Counted from the first letter of the stretch, positions 34,862-46,462 are shown. The stretch: DNA of 64,000 nt from Reticulascus tulasneorum (GCA_001557505.1 LSAX01000007.1:3038001-3102000); one strand, 5' to 3'. The notes: generated from the letters alone by a model not told the origin. Made by a program: numbers and translations.

Positions 34862-35336
34862 GGTGGAGTTAGGGCTGGCTTGGTCTTGAAATGGAACGGA
34901 CAGAGGAGGGCATAAACAGCAGGATTTATTCCAACTTTTGCGAGGCTGCACAGCCAAGACGTGACAATGTGAATTGGCCTAAAGCTGAAGGAGAATACAA
35001 CGATTTAGAGTGTTGGTCTGGGGCCAGACGATACTTCTTACACGGCCAGCGATGACCCGCTATGTACGTGTGACTCTCTTTTATCTGTGCGAAACCAAGA
35101 CGCTTAGATGCAAAAGTTTACCACACAAAATATGCCTTTTTTACAGCACTGCATTTGTGTTTGCAATCACAGTTCGGCATGCGCGCGTAGCATGCCCAGA
35201 ATGGCAACGGTGTTACGCCTCTAGGCAGCTATACTGGGCAGAATGAATAATCAAGCCAGACCAGCGGACTGGATGCAGGTATATTGATAAATATTGGTAC
35301 ATGAGAAGTAACGCAAGCTGCCAAATCGCAGACTAA
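34862..35336. other. Intergenic, no gene seen
   Basis: No supported feature. It contains the 3' flank of the AA9 gene. Confidence 0.5.
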
Positions 35337-36089
35337 TTAACCGGTCCACAGCGTGGGACCTGGCATCGGGTAATTGGTGATGGTGGTGTAAGGGTTCAGG
35401 AATATTCCGGGGTCATTGGCCTTGTAAAGGGCGGTTCCGGCCACTCCCGCCGGCAGGGTTGCAGTGCCGGAGCCGGTCACCTTGATATTAAAGCACTGCG
35501 GATAGTTCTGCGCACCGTTGAGCGAGCCGGCGCCGTGCAGGGCAATGATCTCGTGGCGGAAGACATAGTTGCCAGCGGCAAGGTTCTTGGGCACCGTGGT
35601 GGTCCACGTGCCATTCTGGGCGACAAGGTCGGCCGTCGCCCACCTTTGGGTCGAGTAGTTGATGCCGGCCTCCTGGATCTTGACCCAGCGAAGCGCTGTC
35701 TTGTCAACCTTGGAACAGTCGGCGCTACACTTTGCCACGTAGGTGAGTACGGGGCCGTAGGGGTGAGGCCATGTCGACGGCCAGGTGAATTGGATGGTGC
35801 CGCCGGCAGCGACTGTCGCCGTCAGGGTGCCGGGCGAGGCGTTTTTATGGCAGATGATGTCAGCGGTGCCAAAGTTGTTCGGCGCCACGAAGCCGCTGTC
35901 GAGGTTCTCGGTGTACCAGGCGGCGATATCGGGCACGGCCATCTTGTTGACTTTGTTGTAGTAGTAGTCGAGAATGAAGCCCCTGTTCACGACGCTGTCC
36001 GTCTTGAAGCTCGTCACCATGCCGTGGCCAAGCACGGAGCCGGCCAAGGCGCCGAGCAAGACCAAAGTTGAACTTAGGGTCAGAGTCAT
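35337..36089 (-). CDS. AA9 lytic polysaccharide monooxygenase (formerly GH61)
   Basis: An intronless 250-residue frame. The signal peptide ('MTLTLSSTLVLLGALAGSVLG') leaves His at the mature N-terminus ('HGMVTSF'), the first ligand of the copper histidine brace. The second His lies in 'WPSTWPHPYGPVLTY', and the conserved Gln/Tyr side in 'GAQNYPQCFNIKV'. 'YVFRHEIIALHGAG' is another family signature. The C-terminus ends in 'YPMPGPTLWTG' with no carbohydrate-binding module. It should oxidatively cleave cellulose or hemicellulose outside the cell. Codon use and lack of stops indicate a working gene. Confidence 0.95.
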   Translation of the reverse strand: MTLTLSSTLVLLGALAGSVLGHGMVTSFKTDSVVNRGFILDYYYNKVNKMAVPDIAAWYTENLDSGFVAPNNFGTADIICHKNASPGTLTATVAAGGTIQFTWPSTWPHPYGPVLTYVAKCSADCSKVDKTALRWVKIQEAGINYSTQRWATADLVAQNGTWTTTVPKNLAAGNYVFRHEIIALHGAGSLNGAQNYPQCFNIKVTGSGTATLPAGVAGTALYKANDPGIFLNPYTTITNYPMPGPTLWTG

Positions 36090-36866
36090 CTTGGGAGAAG
36101 TGAGATGGGTACTTTCGAATTTGGGGGAGATGAATCGTGGACTCTGCGCAGCAAAAGGTTCCGACTGCTAACTGCCACGGTGTCGCGGGTTCCATTTCGA
36201 GAAGAGGAAGCAGATCTTTAAAGTCAGAGTGTAGTCGAACTTGGCAGGTTTGAGGCGTGACCAGGCAGGGAGTATTCGGTTGCCCATACATTAACGGACG
36301 AAGAGTAATATAGCGGTGCGCTAATCAGATTGGTGGACTTTAAGCCGCGTGGTTCACATGGGGGCAGTCGCGCGGGAAATAATTTGGTTTGGGCTGGCCC
36401 GCACCCACGAATGCGGGTTGGGCGGAGCAACAATATCCGGATGGCAGCGCTCGACGCCGGTAATTCCTGCAGCGACCTCGTCACATCTAATGGATTGGTG
36501 GGTTCTACTTGGACGAAATTCCTGGGAATGGTTACTTGTGCCGGCACTCTGTGCCGAGTATGGAACATCATTGATCTGGCCAACTGGCTCGGTTGAGCCA
36601 AATCGTCCAACTTCGGAGACGGTCCAAGCAAGCAAGTTTGGCACTTTAGGATCTGGTAGGCTCTCCAAAGTTGGCGAGAACCGAGCATTCTGTTACCCGG
36701 TGCCCAGATCCCTCTTATCGGACAGAGTTTGAATATGACGGGAGAGCAACCCGGCCATTTCTGTCCCGATGGCCGAGCTATGGCCGCTGAGGCTAAGCTG
36801 CCGCCGAGCAACCGGTTTCGTAACCCAGTACTTAGGTTGAGCTGCCGAATAATATAACTTGAGGTC
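36090..36866. other. Upstream region of AA9 gene
   Basis: Presumed promoter of the AA9 gene. A long minus-strand frame (36224-36967) exists, but it is Ser/Pro/Arg-rich without domain character and is judged spurious. No other feature is seen. Confidence 0.4.
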
Positions 36867-37262
36867 TTATGACGGCTGACATACCTGCATTGGCGAGAAG
36901 AACCCAATGATATAGCATTTTGGCCTTCTATTTTGCAGTTGACCCAGTAAACTGACATAAAGACCAAAGTCTGGTGTTCTCATCCTCTGGCCTTTTATAT
37001 CAACGACGTTTCTTGCACCTCCGGAAGCGCATATTTCTGGGCCGCACTCAAAGTGTAATACTACCTGCAGCACTTCCACGCTTACAATGACTTTGGGCAG
37101 CTTAATAGGTAATATATTCGGCATGTCAAAAATAAAAGAATATTCCGGGTCGATGTAGTTGCTAAGTTCGTAATCTGCCTTGCCAATACTGCATAACTCT
37201 TCAGCTTCCTCGGCGGTTTGATGGCTCGGCGGGCTTGGAAGTTTAGCTGTTCTATTAATGTC
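36867..37262 (-). pseudogene. Coding-like fragment of unknown family
   Basis: On the minus strand from about 37262 a frame without an initial ATG reads 'PSHQTAEEAEELCSIGKADY' and then 'YIDPEYSFIFDMPNILPIKL', continuing to a stop at 36867. The composition looks like genuine protein rather than random sequence. I do not recognise the family. It may be an exon of a decayed or split gene lying just left of the GNAT gene. Confidence 0.3.
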
Positions 37263-37297
37263 AGTAATTAATAGTAGCTACCCATAAACATCAACTG

Positions 37298-38230
37298 TCA
37301 GCTAATCTCTCTCTTGGGCCTTCCCTCCCAGCCCTCTGGATACCAAATCATAATCCCGCCTCCTTCTTCATCGCCGACCCTTCTGTAAAAATCCCCTAGC
37401 ATCTCAAATCCTAACTTCTTGTACAAATGCTCTCCTTGCGGACTAGCCGTCAAACCAACCACCACCATATCCCTCTGCGCCGACTTCAAGACTTCACCCA
37501 TCAACATTCTGCCAATGCCTCTCCCCTGCCACTCCGGTCCCACAACAACGCTATTTGCATGCCATCTATTCGCCCTCTCCGGGTATGACTCCCAATACCT
37601 CTCAGTATCCTTCGCAAACCAACCGTCGACCATCTTCAGATTGGCGAAATCAGTAATGCGATCCTTCCAGATGAAATTGTCTACAATATGATAGAGCCAG
37701 AAATACCACGCCAGGATGTATATCCAAATGCGTTTCCACAAGCCTCTCGACCGGACAAACTCCTTTGCGCCAGCATCATTTCCCAGTCGGGAGAATTGGG
37801 AGAAACCGACGACAGTAAATGGGTCTGAGGATAGGCAGGCGACGAGGGTTATGTTGTTAGGGATGAGAAAGCGACGACGCAACTTTTGGCGGAACCCGCG
37901 TGTCATGTCTTCAGGGTGCTCTGCAGCACGCGGTGCTATGAAGCGGTGGTCTATAGGGGAGTCCCAGTAACTGTGCGTGTTGTGAACTGCCATTGTGGGT
38001 ATGTCAACGAGGCGCGCGGGACGAAGGAAGAAGTCTTGTGATAGTGGTTTCATGTCCGCTTTGGCGTCTCCGAGGATGGGCTCGGAGATGACGACTTCAG
38101 CACCGGGGGATATTATTTTGAGGGGGGGTCGTAATAAGGCGGTTGTGGCAGGGGAGGAGAGGAAGGAGGAAAAGGAAACTCGAATGTTTGCCGGCTTCTT
38201 GGCTGCTCTGCCTTTAAAGGCGAGACTCAA
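37298..38230 (-). CDS. GNAT-family N-acetyltransferase
   Basis: An intronless 310-residue frame. The acetyl-CoA-binding motif A is 'VVVGPEWQGRGIGRMLMGEV' near residue 240 (Q/RxxGxG/A type), followed by the motif-B-like 'LTASPQGEHLYKKLGFEM'. The N-terminal domain begins at 'FFLRPARLVDIPTMAVHNTH'. A hydrophobic Trp-rich stretch ('IWIYILAWYFWLYHIV') in the middle is typical of the fungal subgroup of this family. The acceptor substrate is unknown. The first about 60 residues precede the domain, and internal Met codons could be the true start. Confidence 0.85.
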   Translation of the reverse strand: MSLAFKGRAAKKPANIRVSFSSFLSSPATTALLRPPLKIISPGAEVVISEPILGDAKADMKPLSQDFFLRPARLVDIPTMAVHNTHSYWDSPIDHRFIAPRAAEHPEDMTRGFRQKLRRRFLIPNNITLVACLSSDPFTVVGFSQFSRLGNDAGAKEFVRSRGLWKRIWIYILAWYFWLYHIVDNFIWKDRITDFANLKMVDGWFAKDTERYWESYPERANRWHANSVVVGPEWQGRGIGRMLMGEVLKSAQRDMVVVGLTASPQGEHLYKKLGFEMLGDFYRRVGDEEGGGIMIWYPEGWEGRPKREIS

Positions 38231-39263
38231 TGGAATAATCTATTAGTTAGGGCCTCCGAAGATGACTCACACTTGTCTCTGCATGCACTACAGGGGTAGG
38301 CACCCAACATTCTCGGAAACAATGCTGACACCGCAAGTTCAAAAGTGTCAAGGACGCAGAAATTGCCAATTGATTGCCCTGTCCCCTTTTGTGCAGGCTA
38401 CGCTGTCATTGGATGTCAGTCACCAGCTATGAGACTTGATCTGCGGAGGTGGACCAGATACCTAATTAGCGGTCACATTATGCATCCTTGAACCCCCCCC
38501 CCCCCCCCCCAGGTCATAGAGGTGAAATGATCTTGCGTGACAAGCCTTCTAGCTCAACCTATTTTTCATTGACTACGTTTTGGTAAAAAACTGGGCATTA
38601 CTCGCCCAGAATTCTTATTCTGGCAGTCCTGGAATTGTATGTAGCCCTAGTGGGCTCAACTCAACCTAAAATCACCATGCTTTTTGCAAGCAACTGGTAG
38701 CTTAAGAAAGAATTACTTGACTGACGAACCAAAATCTCAGCTGTGATCTGAGTCGGCGGCATCATTGTTACTCTAGGCTTAGTTCGTTCTATAATTCCAT
38801 CCCTGCTGCACCTACTAGGTAGTATGAAGTTTTCACAACTTGGATGTTATAGCACTGTGTCCGAGTAAGACACCATCGGAACATGTAGTGCAAGGAACGC
38901 GCGCCTTTGGATCTTGGAGGTGCGGTGGATAGCCCGGCGCAAATAGATTGGGATGTTGGTTGTGAAGCAGACTGGGCAGAGGAGGGAAGAGGGGGGGGAG
39001 AGATTGGCAAAGAATAATGTACTTTATAGAAGAGACCATAAGAGGCATTTATAAGATTTGGGGTTTAAAGGTTAGCAAGGAGGTATGAGACGTGGGTTGA
39101 GAGAAAGGTCCGAGGAGGTTATGCTACGTTCAGGTAAATAACGAAGAGAACGAACTGAGCACTATGGACCACTCGTCTCAGGGGGACGCACGAGATTGTT
39201 AACCCTTACGACGCGATATCGCCGAAGCTCGATAAATGTCCAATACCTATATTAATATTGTGA
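38231..39263. other. Intergenic with an 18-C homopolymer
   Basis: No gene is supported. A run of 18 C lies at 38493-38510. Short overlapping minus-strand frames at 38789-39048 are Pro/Ser-rich and lack domains. Confidence 0.5.
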
Positions 39264-42034
39264 CTACGACGAATAACGAATTATAAAGGGGTCCAAAGTC
39301 ACCGAGTCGTAATCTTCGACCTTTGCTGGATCTCCGTAAACCTTCAGTGCTCTCGCCAAAATTTGATAGCGGCCCTCGGGCACCACCCTCCCATCAGCTA
39401 GCAAACCTGTGAATGCGAAAGTGTCGGAAACATAGGACTGATAATGCAACGGATAGCTAGGAACGCTGCCGGCAATATCGACGCCGAGCACGCTTGTTGT
39501 ATTCAAGGGGCCGTCGACCTCAAGTGGTACAACGTCTAGCCGCGAAACTTGGGACCCAATGTTCCACGATATTACATAAGTCGGGTACGGGATAGTTCGA
39601 CTATTATCAGGTGGATTTGACGGACGTGGGAAGATAAAGGTCGAGTTTGGCGGCACTTCGTCAATGAAGGGGTCGGTCCAGTTGGTCATGTAGGAATTCG
39701 GATAATCAGAAACCAGCACTGGAATGGAGTACATGCTACCGAGTACCCCAGCGTAGGGGACCGAAAGAGAGTCGCCGTTTGTGCCATTGAGTGCAATGTA
39801 GCCGCTGTAGACCGCGATCCGGCTCGCATCTAACCCGGCAGGGGGAGTAGGCGTGACGGTGACAGTCGCAGTGCTGCCGGCACTTATAACAACGCTGGCA
39901 GGCGAGAAACTGAACGATGCCCAGGAATCGACGATCGGATTTGGGAAGCCGGCACGCAGACCGTCCGTAAAGGCATACATGGTTGCAGCTTTAACGTGAC
40001 TTAGCGTGTACGTTACCGTATTCGGGCTCGTGTTCTGAATTGTAAACGTGCGCGTTTTCACGAAATTTGCCGAGTCATTGAAGGAGAAACTGGAGGTACT
40101 AAGGAGGGTTGTTGCATGGGCAGCATCGTAGGCTTGGATGAGACCGCCACCTTGCTGCGGAACCGGTGCAAGGAAACCGTACGATCGCCTACCATCGTGC
40201 CAGAGATTTGGGTTGGCTGTTGCAGACAGGAGATTTTGAACTGTCGCAGGATCGCGTGTCTGGCGCGCCTGGAATATTAGTGCATATACAGCCGCCACCA
40301 AAGGAGTGGCCTGCGATGTTCCGGATAGCACAGCATAGTCGCCGTCCAGCCATGTCGAAAGGATGTTAGCACCAGGAGAAGAGAATTGTGGTTTGATGCT
40401 TAAGTCCATGGATAACCCCCATGCGCTAGATCTGCTGACGAAGCCGCCGAGGCTAGGATTTGGAACGCTATGAATAGCTTGTGTTGCGTGAGAAGGCTCG
40501 GTAATGGTAAGAGTTACCTGGTGGCCTAAGCTGAGAAGATCGAGCCATTCCTTGCCTTGGCTTGCCGTGACACTTCCGATGCCCTGAATGTCAACGATGA
40601 CTGAGAACACGTCTACTGGGGGAGTTCTTGAACAAGTGAGCAAATATCATCCTGGAACATGGAGGATTTCTAACTCACGACTCATCAATGCTGTATATCA
40701 TGAAGTGAGTTGCTCCTTTGGCGTACACATTTTGGACCTTATCAAGGATGTCGCAGGCCCCACCAGCCTGAATCAGTACTATGTATGGCGAAAGATCTGG
40801 TGTATCTCCTGGAAGTGGGCTGCAGCCGTCCCCAACGGTTGCGGAGTCGGGCCAGAGTGGCATAGTGATGTTGGAGTAAGTTGGCGTCGCGAGCCCGCCC
40901 TGTTGCCAACTGAATGTGTGGATGTCTGGCGAGCTGTCTATGATGTATGTGGCCGCCCAATGCATGAAAGGCATGTGGGAATTCACTACCGAGGCCACGC
41001 CAGTAGCGCCGTGGCCATGGGCAGCCGACATTGAGGAGAAGAGACCGAGCCGGCCACTATTTCCCATGGCCACAATACAGGGGACGCCAGCTTCGACAAT
41101 ACGCTCAACAACCACGGCCGGGGCATCCTCGGGCCAGTTAGACAACGTAGACAGCGATGCGCTAATGATATCACTCTTGTCCTCAAAGGCACGCATCAAA
41201 CCAGCTATGAGAAGTTCGGCAGATACGGACCCGTCGCATGGCGCGACTCGATACATCCCTAGCGTGGCATCCGGAGCAGCACCAGTGAAGCCAAACGGAT
41301 TGGCACGGGCAGCTATGATGCCAACGATATGTGTTCCATGGCCACTGCAGTTCTCGTAGGGGTCAGGATCAGGGACGGCGGTTGGGTTCTGACCGGAGTA
41401 GTCGTCGCCGATCAAGTCATATCCGTATGAAACAACACACTCTGGGCTGCCAAAGCACCCACCAAGAGCTGGGTGTCTCCAATTAACGCCAGAGTCTAGG
41501 ATTCCGATTCGGATACCTTGGCCCGTGATTCCTTCTTCCCTGAGCTTATCGATTTGAGTCATCACATGTGGCGAGTAGGTGTCTGGTCCCGGTTGCCGAC
41601 GCTTCTCGGGGGGAGATGTTTCCGGGGACTCTCCGGTCCAGACAACTTCCGGCGTAGGAATTTGATACGTTTGGACTGGCCACAGTTTCTTAACTGTCGA
41701 GAGGCTAGCGATCTTGTTGATACTTTCACTTGCATCCAGAGAGCCATCCATTTCTAGTTGAAACGAACAGCCTTTAAAAAGAGCGTAGGTCATGTTCATG
41801 CGAGGGATAACCGGAACTTTCTCTTTGTCAAGTTCAGCATGGAATGAGTCCATGTTCTGCGAAAGATTAGTATTCTACGTTAGAGGCATTCCATATTCAA
41901 GAAAAAAAGTATGTTACCCCAATGTCTGTGAACTCGACAATGTAAGATCGAGGCACAACAGCATCTTTGGTTGTTGCTAGGTTTGAAGCGAACGCCGCAC
42001 CCACGAGAATGGCCCAAAGGAGAAGAACCACCAT
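39264..42034 (-). CDS. Secreted subtilisin-like serine protease (S8, Vpr-type)
   Basis: Three exons (42034-41918, 41856-40679, 40626-39264) sum to 2658 nt, 885 residues. The signal peptide is 'MVVLLLWAILVGAAFA'. An inhibitor-I9-like propeptide follows ('SYIVEFTDIG', 'DSFHAELDKEKVPVIPRMNM'). The S8 catalytic triad is complete: Asp in 'GILDSGVNWRHPALGG', His in 'ENCSGHGTHIVGIIAA', Ser in 'VLSGTSQATPLVAAV'. A PA-like insert lies between His and Ser, and a C-terminal Fn3-like domain ('TFTIQNTSPNTVTYTLSHV') follows. This is the arrangement of minor extracellular protease Vpr-type enzymes. It should degrade protein outside the cell. An in-frame ATG at 42163 would bury the signal peptide, so 42034 is preferred. 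Confidence 0.92.
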
Positions 42035-42855
42035 GGCGCCTATTTGCAAGTCGTAGATGATCTTCGAGCAGAGAAATGGCGAATGTTCAAACCTCGCAGA
42101 CAAGAGGCCAATGTGGTTGATGGGGGATACTATTTGTACCGCATTCGGACTGGCGGTTGCCATACTTATATGCTTGACCCATGAGCACTGCCTATAATCA
42201 CCAGACTCCTAAAGAATGGAGCTCGTGCACACATAAGGGGCTGTGTTTTTAACGCTAATCCCAACTTCTAATGCTGCGCAGGCATTGAATGGGCAAAGGG
42301 GTAAGCATTACGAAGCTCGTAGGCCGTTGTTCGGATATGTCCCTGGTAAGAGGATTACAATATTGAGCCAAAGAACGCTTAATGGGGAAGCTACCACCTC
42401 TTTGGCTCCCCGAAACTTCCGATTTGCCCATGTTTCGCGACACTGGACGAACTTCACACGATATACAGGAGGTCAGGCTCGCGCCACGTGCGGAGGATCA
42501 CACGCCCCTTTTCTCGCAGGCGTGAGATTTTCGTGCCTTGCGTCGAGGCTCCGTGCCGCAAGGATTGCGGCGCTACGGCTTTCTGCCCGGTAAGGACCTT
42601 CTCCGTATCTGAAATTCTATGGGAAGGATTCGATCCTGCAGTTGATTACCCTATGCACAAGGTTCCTGTTACATCGGCCGAATGGGTTGGGTCCTGTAAA
42701 GTTGCCATTTGCATTCATTCCCCGCATGTTAAGTTAATTCCGATTCTTTGCCCAACTTCAATCAAATATTGATACTTAAAACTTAAATACTATCAAATAA
42801 CTTGTTGAAACAGGATTGCTCGCGATCGGATTAAGGTGTTATTTTTGTGATACAT

Positions 42856-42998
42856 CAAGGTAATCTCGAGGAGAAGGTCCATCCGTAAATACCTTGGCCT
42901 ATAATTCCTTCTTCCCTGAGCTTGTCGATTTGAGTTATCACATGTGGTGAGTAAATATCTAGTCCTGGTTGCTAACATTTCTCAAGAGAAGATGTTTC
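42856..42998 (-). pseudogene. RIP-mutated duplicate of part of the subtilisin gene
   Basis: Bases from about 42889 to 42997 align with about 41511-41625 inside exon 2 of the neighbouring subtilisin gene, without gaps. Nearly all differences are C-to-T or G-to-A in the copy (for example GCGAGTAGGTG to GTGAGTAAATA, and GCCGACGC to GCTAACAT). Bases 42856-42889, left of the match, are shared instead with 45952-45986 ('ATCTCGAG'...'ATCCGTAAAT'), so the fragment is a chimera. It cannot encode anything. Confidence 0.85.
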
Positions 42999-43309
42999 CA
43001 AACGTAATTAATTCTAATCACCTCCCACTACCAAGGCTTACGTGGAGCCTCGCCGCTTTGTAGACACCTACTTCGGCACTTATTGCCGTGTGCTCAGGTT
43101 GCTCCAGCACTGGCCTTAGATATTATAAATGGCTTAACTATACTTAAAAGTGGCCTGGAATAATACATTGAAGTCGGCTGATCAGAGGAAGTGAGGAAGG
43201 TTGATGGAGGGAGAAGAACTTGGCACGTCCTCCTCAATCAACACAGATCCAGCTACAAAATCCATTACATGACAACATAAAATGAGCGTGAATTAGGTGC
43301 TAAACTCAT
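42999..43309. other. Intergenic, no gene seen
   Basis: No feature is recognised between the duplicated subtilisin fragment and the kinase-like pseudogene. Confidence 0.5.
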
Positions 43310-44727
43310 TCACTTGGATTGATTTGTGTCCCATATCTCCACTTTCAGCGTTTGAAGGTACTGCTCTGCTTCCGCGCCTGTGAGCCCGCAACCCAGCCGG
43401 ACTAACTCATAATTATGTGAGCTCTTCCTCCATCCCATGGAAAACGCCAATCTTTCCGACCAAGCCGAAGATCCTGGATGCCTTTCCGTCAAGAATCTCG
43501 GCAATTGAGCGGTACAGCGGGCAGCCTCTTTTTATCAAGTTCTCGTTCTGCCTCTCGAAACTTCTGCCGGTACAGTATTCTCGCCCCAAACTGCCGTGCT
43601 ACATTGCGATGGGTACAGTGCTTGGGATCGTAAAGAATTTCTGCAATTTCGCTTTTGGAAGAGAGCAGCTGGATCGGCATTGGATAGTGGTTTACTTCCC
43701 AGGGAGCCGATTGCGCAAGTTCCCAGTCAATCACGGCGATAAAATTGAACTCGTCATCAACGAGAATGTTCTGCATGCCCATGTCCATGTGATTGAAGTG
43801 AAATGGCCCTTGGCTGCCCTTGAAGATCTCCGTATTGCGGACGATGTTTCGAAAGACGAGCGGCCCAAGAGTAGTAAACCGATTACTCTCCATGCCGGCA
43901 CGCTTCTTATGTAGTGCCTGGGCGATAAGCCCTTCCGCCACGGCGACGAAGTAGTCCCATCCGGATTGGAATGGGCCGGCAGTTGGAAGACCGTCAATTG
44001 AAGATGAGGCGATTGCGCCGAGGACAGGGCCTGTGTCTGCGGAATTGCGAGATTGAGCTAATCTGTGAAAACGTAAAGGCGGCGAGTTCCGCCTGAAATG
44101 ATGTCCACTGCGTAAAGATGTGCTCCTGGATCGAGATCTATTCTGGTTTACACCTATCCCCATAAAGGAAGCACCAAAACATACGGGAAGATCATAGATT
44201 TTGTGATCGATATCTTGGAGAGAATTGCCATAGAATCCTTCGATGAGCATATACGGAGCGCCTGCGTGAATAGCTCTTGAGGATCCTGGCGCTTCACAGG
44301 CATAAAGTGTAGGCAATGGGACAGTCTTAATGGTCTCGCGTAAAAACTTCATTGTCGCAACCTCACATTGAATCAGGTACTCCTCGGATAAGTTGGTGGC
44401 ACTACCGTCAGGATGTTTCGGCAACCGCACTCGCGCAATAAGGATACTATCGTCTGGTGTTACAAGCTCAAAACAGCACCAGTACTGGCCAGCAGAGAAA
44501 GGATTGCTCATGGACATTGGCGAGTTGAGTACGGCCGAGGCGTGCTCTACTATCGCCGTCTTGTTGATGGACGCCATGAATCCCTCGAGGCGCTGCTTCA
44601 TTCTCCCATAGTTCCAATCGTCAAACGAAGCCCAACGTTCGCTAGGCCGCCGTTTCTTAGGCGCTGTCATATCGCCAGATTCCTTTTCACTTGGATAACC
44701 GTTGTCGCCGGAGGAAATTTTCCGCAA
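43310..44727 (-). pseudogene. APH (aminoglycoside phosphotransferase)-family, frameshifted
   Basis: Matches the fungal APH/choline-kinase-like family: 'SIDGLPTAGPFQSGWDYF', catalytic loop 'GPFHFNHMDMGMQNILVDD' (HxDxxxxN) and metal-binding 'AVIDWELAQSAPWEV'. A 59-nt GT-AG intron is needed after 'KIYDLP' to reach the conserved 'EHIFTQWTSFQAELAAFTFS'. After splicing the frame is wrong, and a shift is required between 'SISQF' and 'ADTGPVLG' (near 44.04 kb). Further single-base insertions are needed after 'RELDKK' (near 43.53 kb, at an A5 run) and after 'EEELT' (near 43.41 kb) to reach the conserved end 'NYELVRLGCGLTGAEAEQYL'. Three independent shifts indicate a pseudogene rather than one sequencing error. 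Confidence 0.75.
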
Positions 44728-46462
44728 GCTCAGTATGATGAAGAACGAAATCTGGCAAGAGAAGGAAGAAGGAACAAGGACAACAACAGCTGAAGGGAAC
44801 GATTCGTCACGTCAGTTTGTTAACTTTAGCCCCCCGCCTTGCGCCACATTTCAAGGCGTCAGCACGGCCACCCACCTCGCGTTACGGAGCGGGATCGAAA
44901 GATCCCTCGAGATTCAGAGCAAACGGCTTCCGGGTCTGCGACGATGGAAGACCGGGGGTTTGTCATTACTACAATACACAGATATCTGCCAGTGAATCTG
45001 ATATATTATAACGAACTTGAGCTGCCCATTATTCATATAATTAAACATCTCCCACGCCCGCTCCTAAAGACCTTCCACATCAGCATTTCTACACCAATTA
45101 CCACAATATTTAATAAGTTGCTATCTAGACCGATATGGTCGTTCAGCTGCCGCACGTCAGTACATCTCCCGAATAGGATATCTGATGGATAATGCCGTAC
45201 CCGCTGCAGTTGTGGGTAGTGCCCTGCTTGTACTCAGACTTGCACTTGGAGCACCGGACAAGGTTATTCGAAACTCTTGGAGTTGACTGGCGTATAACCA
45301 ACCTGGGCCGCCGTGTGGTTGACTGCAGTAGATTTGGTTGGTTCGCCATGACTGTGATGGGAGATATGATAAATTCGTTAGCTGGATGGCTTGAGAAACC
45401 TAGAACGACGGTGATTTCCTTCCATTATTCGGCGTTCTTTGCAGTTTTAAATATTTTGAGAGTCCTGCGCAAAGAATTGTCTCGGATTCCGGGCATGGCT
45501 GGCCAGCACCATGTTGTGAGTGACACATCAAGTCAACTCACGGAAACAGACTGCCGCGAACCCCTGGAAAGGGGGGGGGGGGGGGGGGCGCTCAACGCCA
45601 AGTGATCGACTGCGGCTCAATACCGCTCGGGAGTTGTCATACAACGCGGTCCCAGCCTACTATGATGTCGGGCGATCAGAGGAAGCGGACAAGTTTGTAC
45701 GGCAGACTGCAGGCAGCAGCAGCCACGGGCGCAAATGCACTCAGCCAGAGCTGGGGACGGGAGTGTGCTTTTTGAAAGTGGTGAAGCCGAGAAAAAAGGC
45801 CGCTTGGTGAGATCAAAATCTACTGTGAAGATATTTTAATTATCTGCTAAAGAGAGCTAACTGTTGCTGGGCTCTTGGAATTGTCAAGTAATACGGTGCC
45901 GTCAGAGATGAGTCGACAATTTGACAGCACAAAATCGTATTTGTCACTGAAGAAGGTGATCTCGAGAGGAAGGATCATCCGTAAATAGTGGGGTCTATCG
46001 ATGACACTGGGAGGGCAGAGGCAGTCTGAAATTCACAGCAGGGAGGAATTTCCGATATGGTGTCACTACGTCCATTCCGCTGAAGACCGTTATGCTGGGT
46101 CCTTATTGCTCTGCAAAGCAAAAGCAGAAATGACGAATGGATACGGCCAAAAGATTTACACGAACAACTAGTAACTAAATATTAAGTAGAACCGTATAGA
46201 GATATGTTAAGTTGGCACATAGACCCTGTTTCCGTCGCGGAAGGCGAACCCAGAGTTTGGTGAGTAGCCCCCGTACGCCTTACTCCGTGAACTCCTGCAC
46301 CCGATCAAACCCGCTCCAAGCTGACGAGAACTGACTTGTACAGGCAGCCTCCTCCCAAGACATCAACCAAATATATCGACCGAATCACGAGTTCAGGAAC
46401 CACACCACGTCATCCCGATTCTTAGCCTCGGTGAAAAACCATGTCTCTCGTGCCTCTCTTGC
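44728..46462. other. Intergenic with an 18-G homopolymer
   Basis: No supported gene. Exactly 18 G lie at 45571-45588. A plus-strand frame at 45192-45605 runs into that tract and has no domain; an opposite frame at 45143-45349 carries a CxxC ('RCSKCKSEY') but nothing more. Bases 45952-45986 repeat the unit found at 42856-42889. Confidence 0.45.

Noticed and set aside
35535..36071. 178-codon plus-strand frame
   Set aside because: Antisense of the intronless AA9 gene; a GC-rich coding shadow.
36224..36967. 247-codon minus-strand open frame upstream of the AA9 gene
   Set aside because: Composition is Ser/Pro/Arg/Leu-rich with no domain, signal peptide or membrane pattern; it overlaps other equally long meaningless frames and lies in a likely promoter.
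45192..45605. 137-codon plus-strand frame
   Set aside because: Ends by reading through an 18-G run, lacks any domain, and is opposed by another frame.
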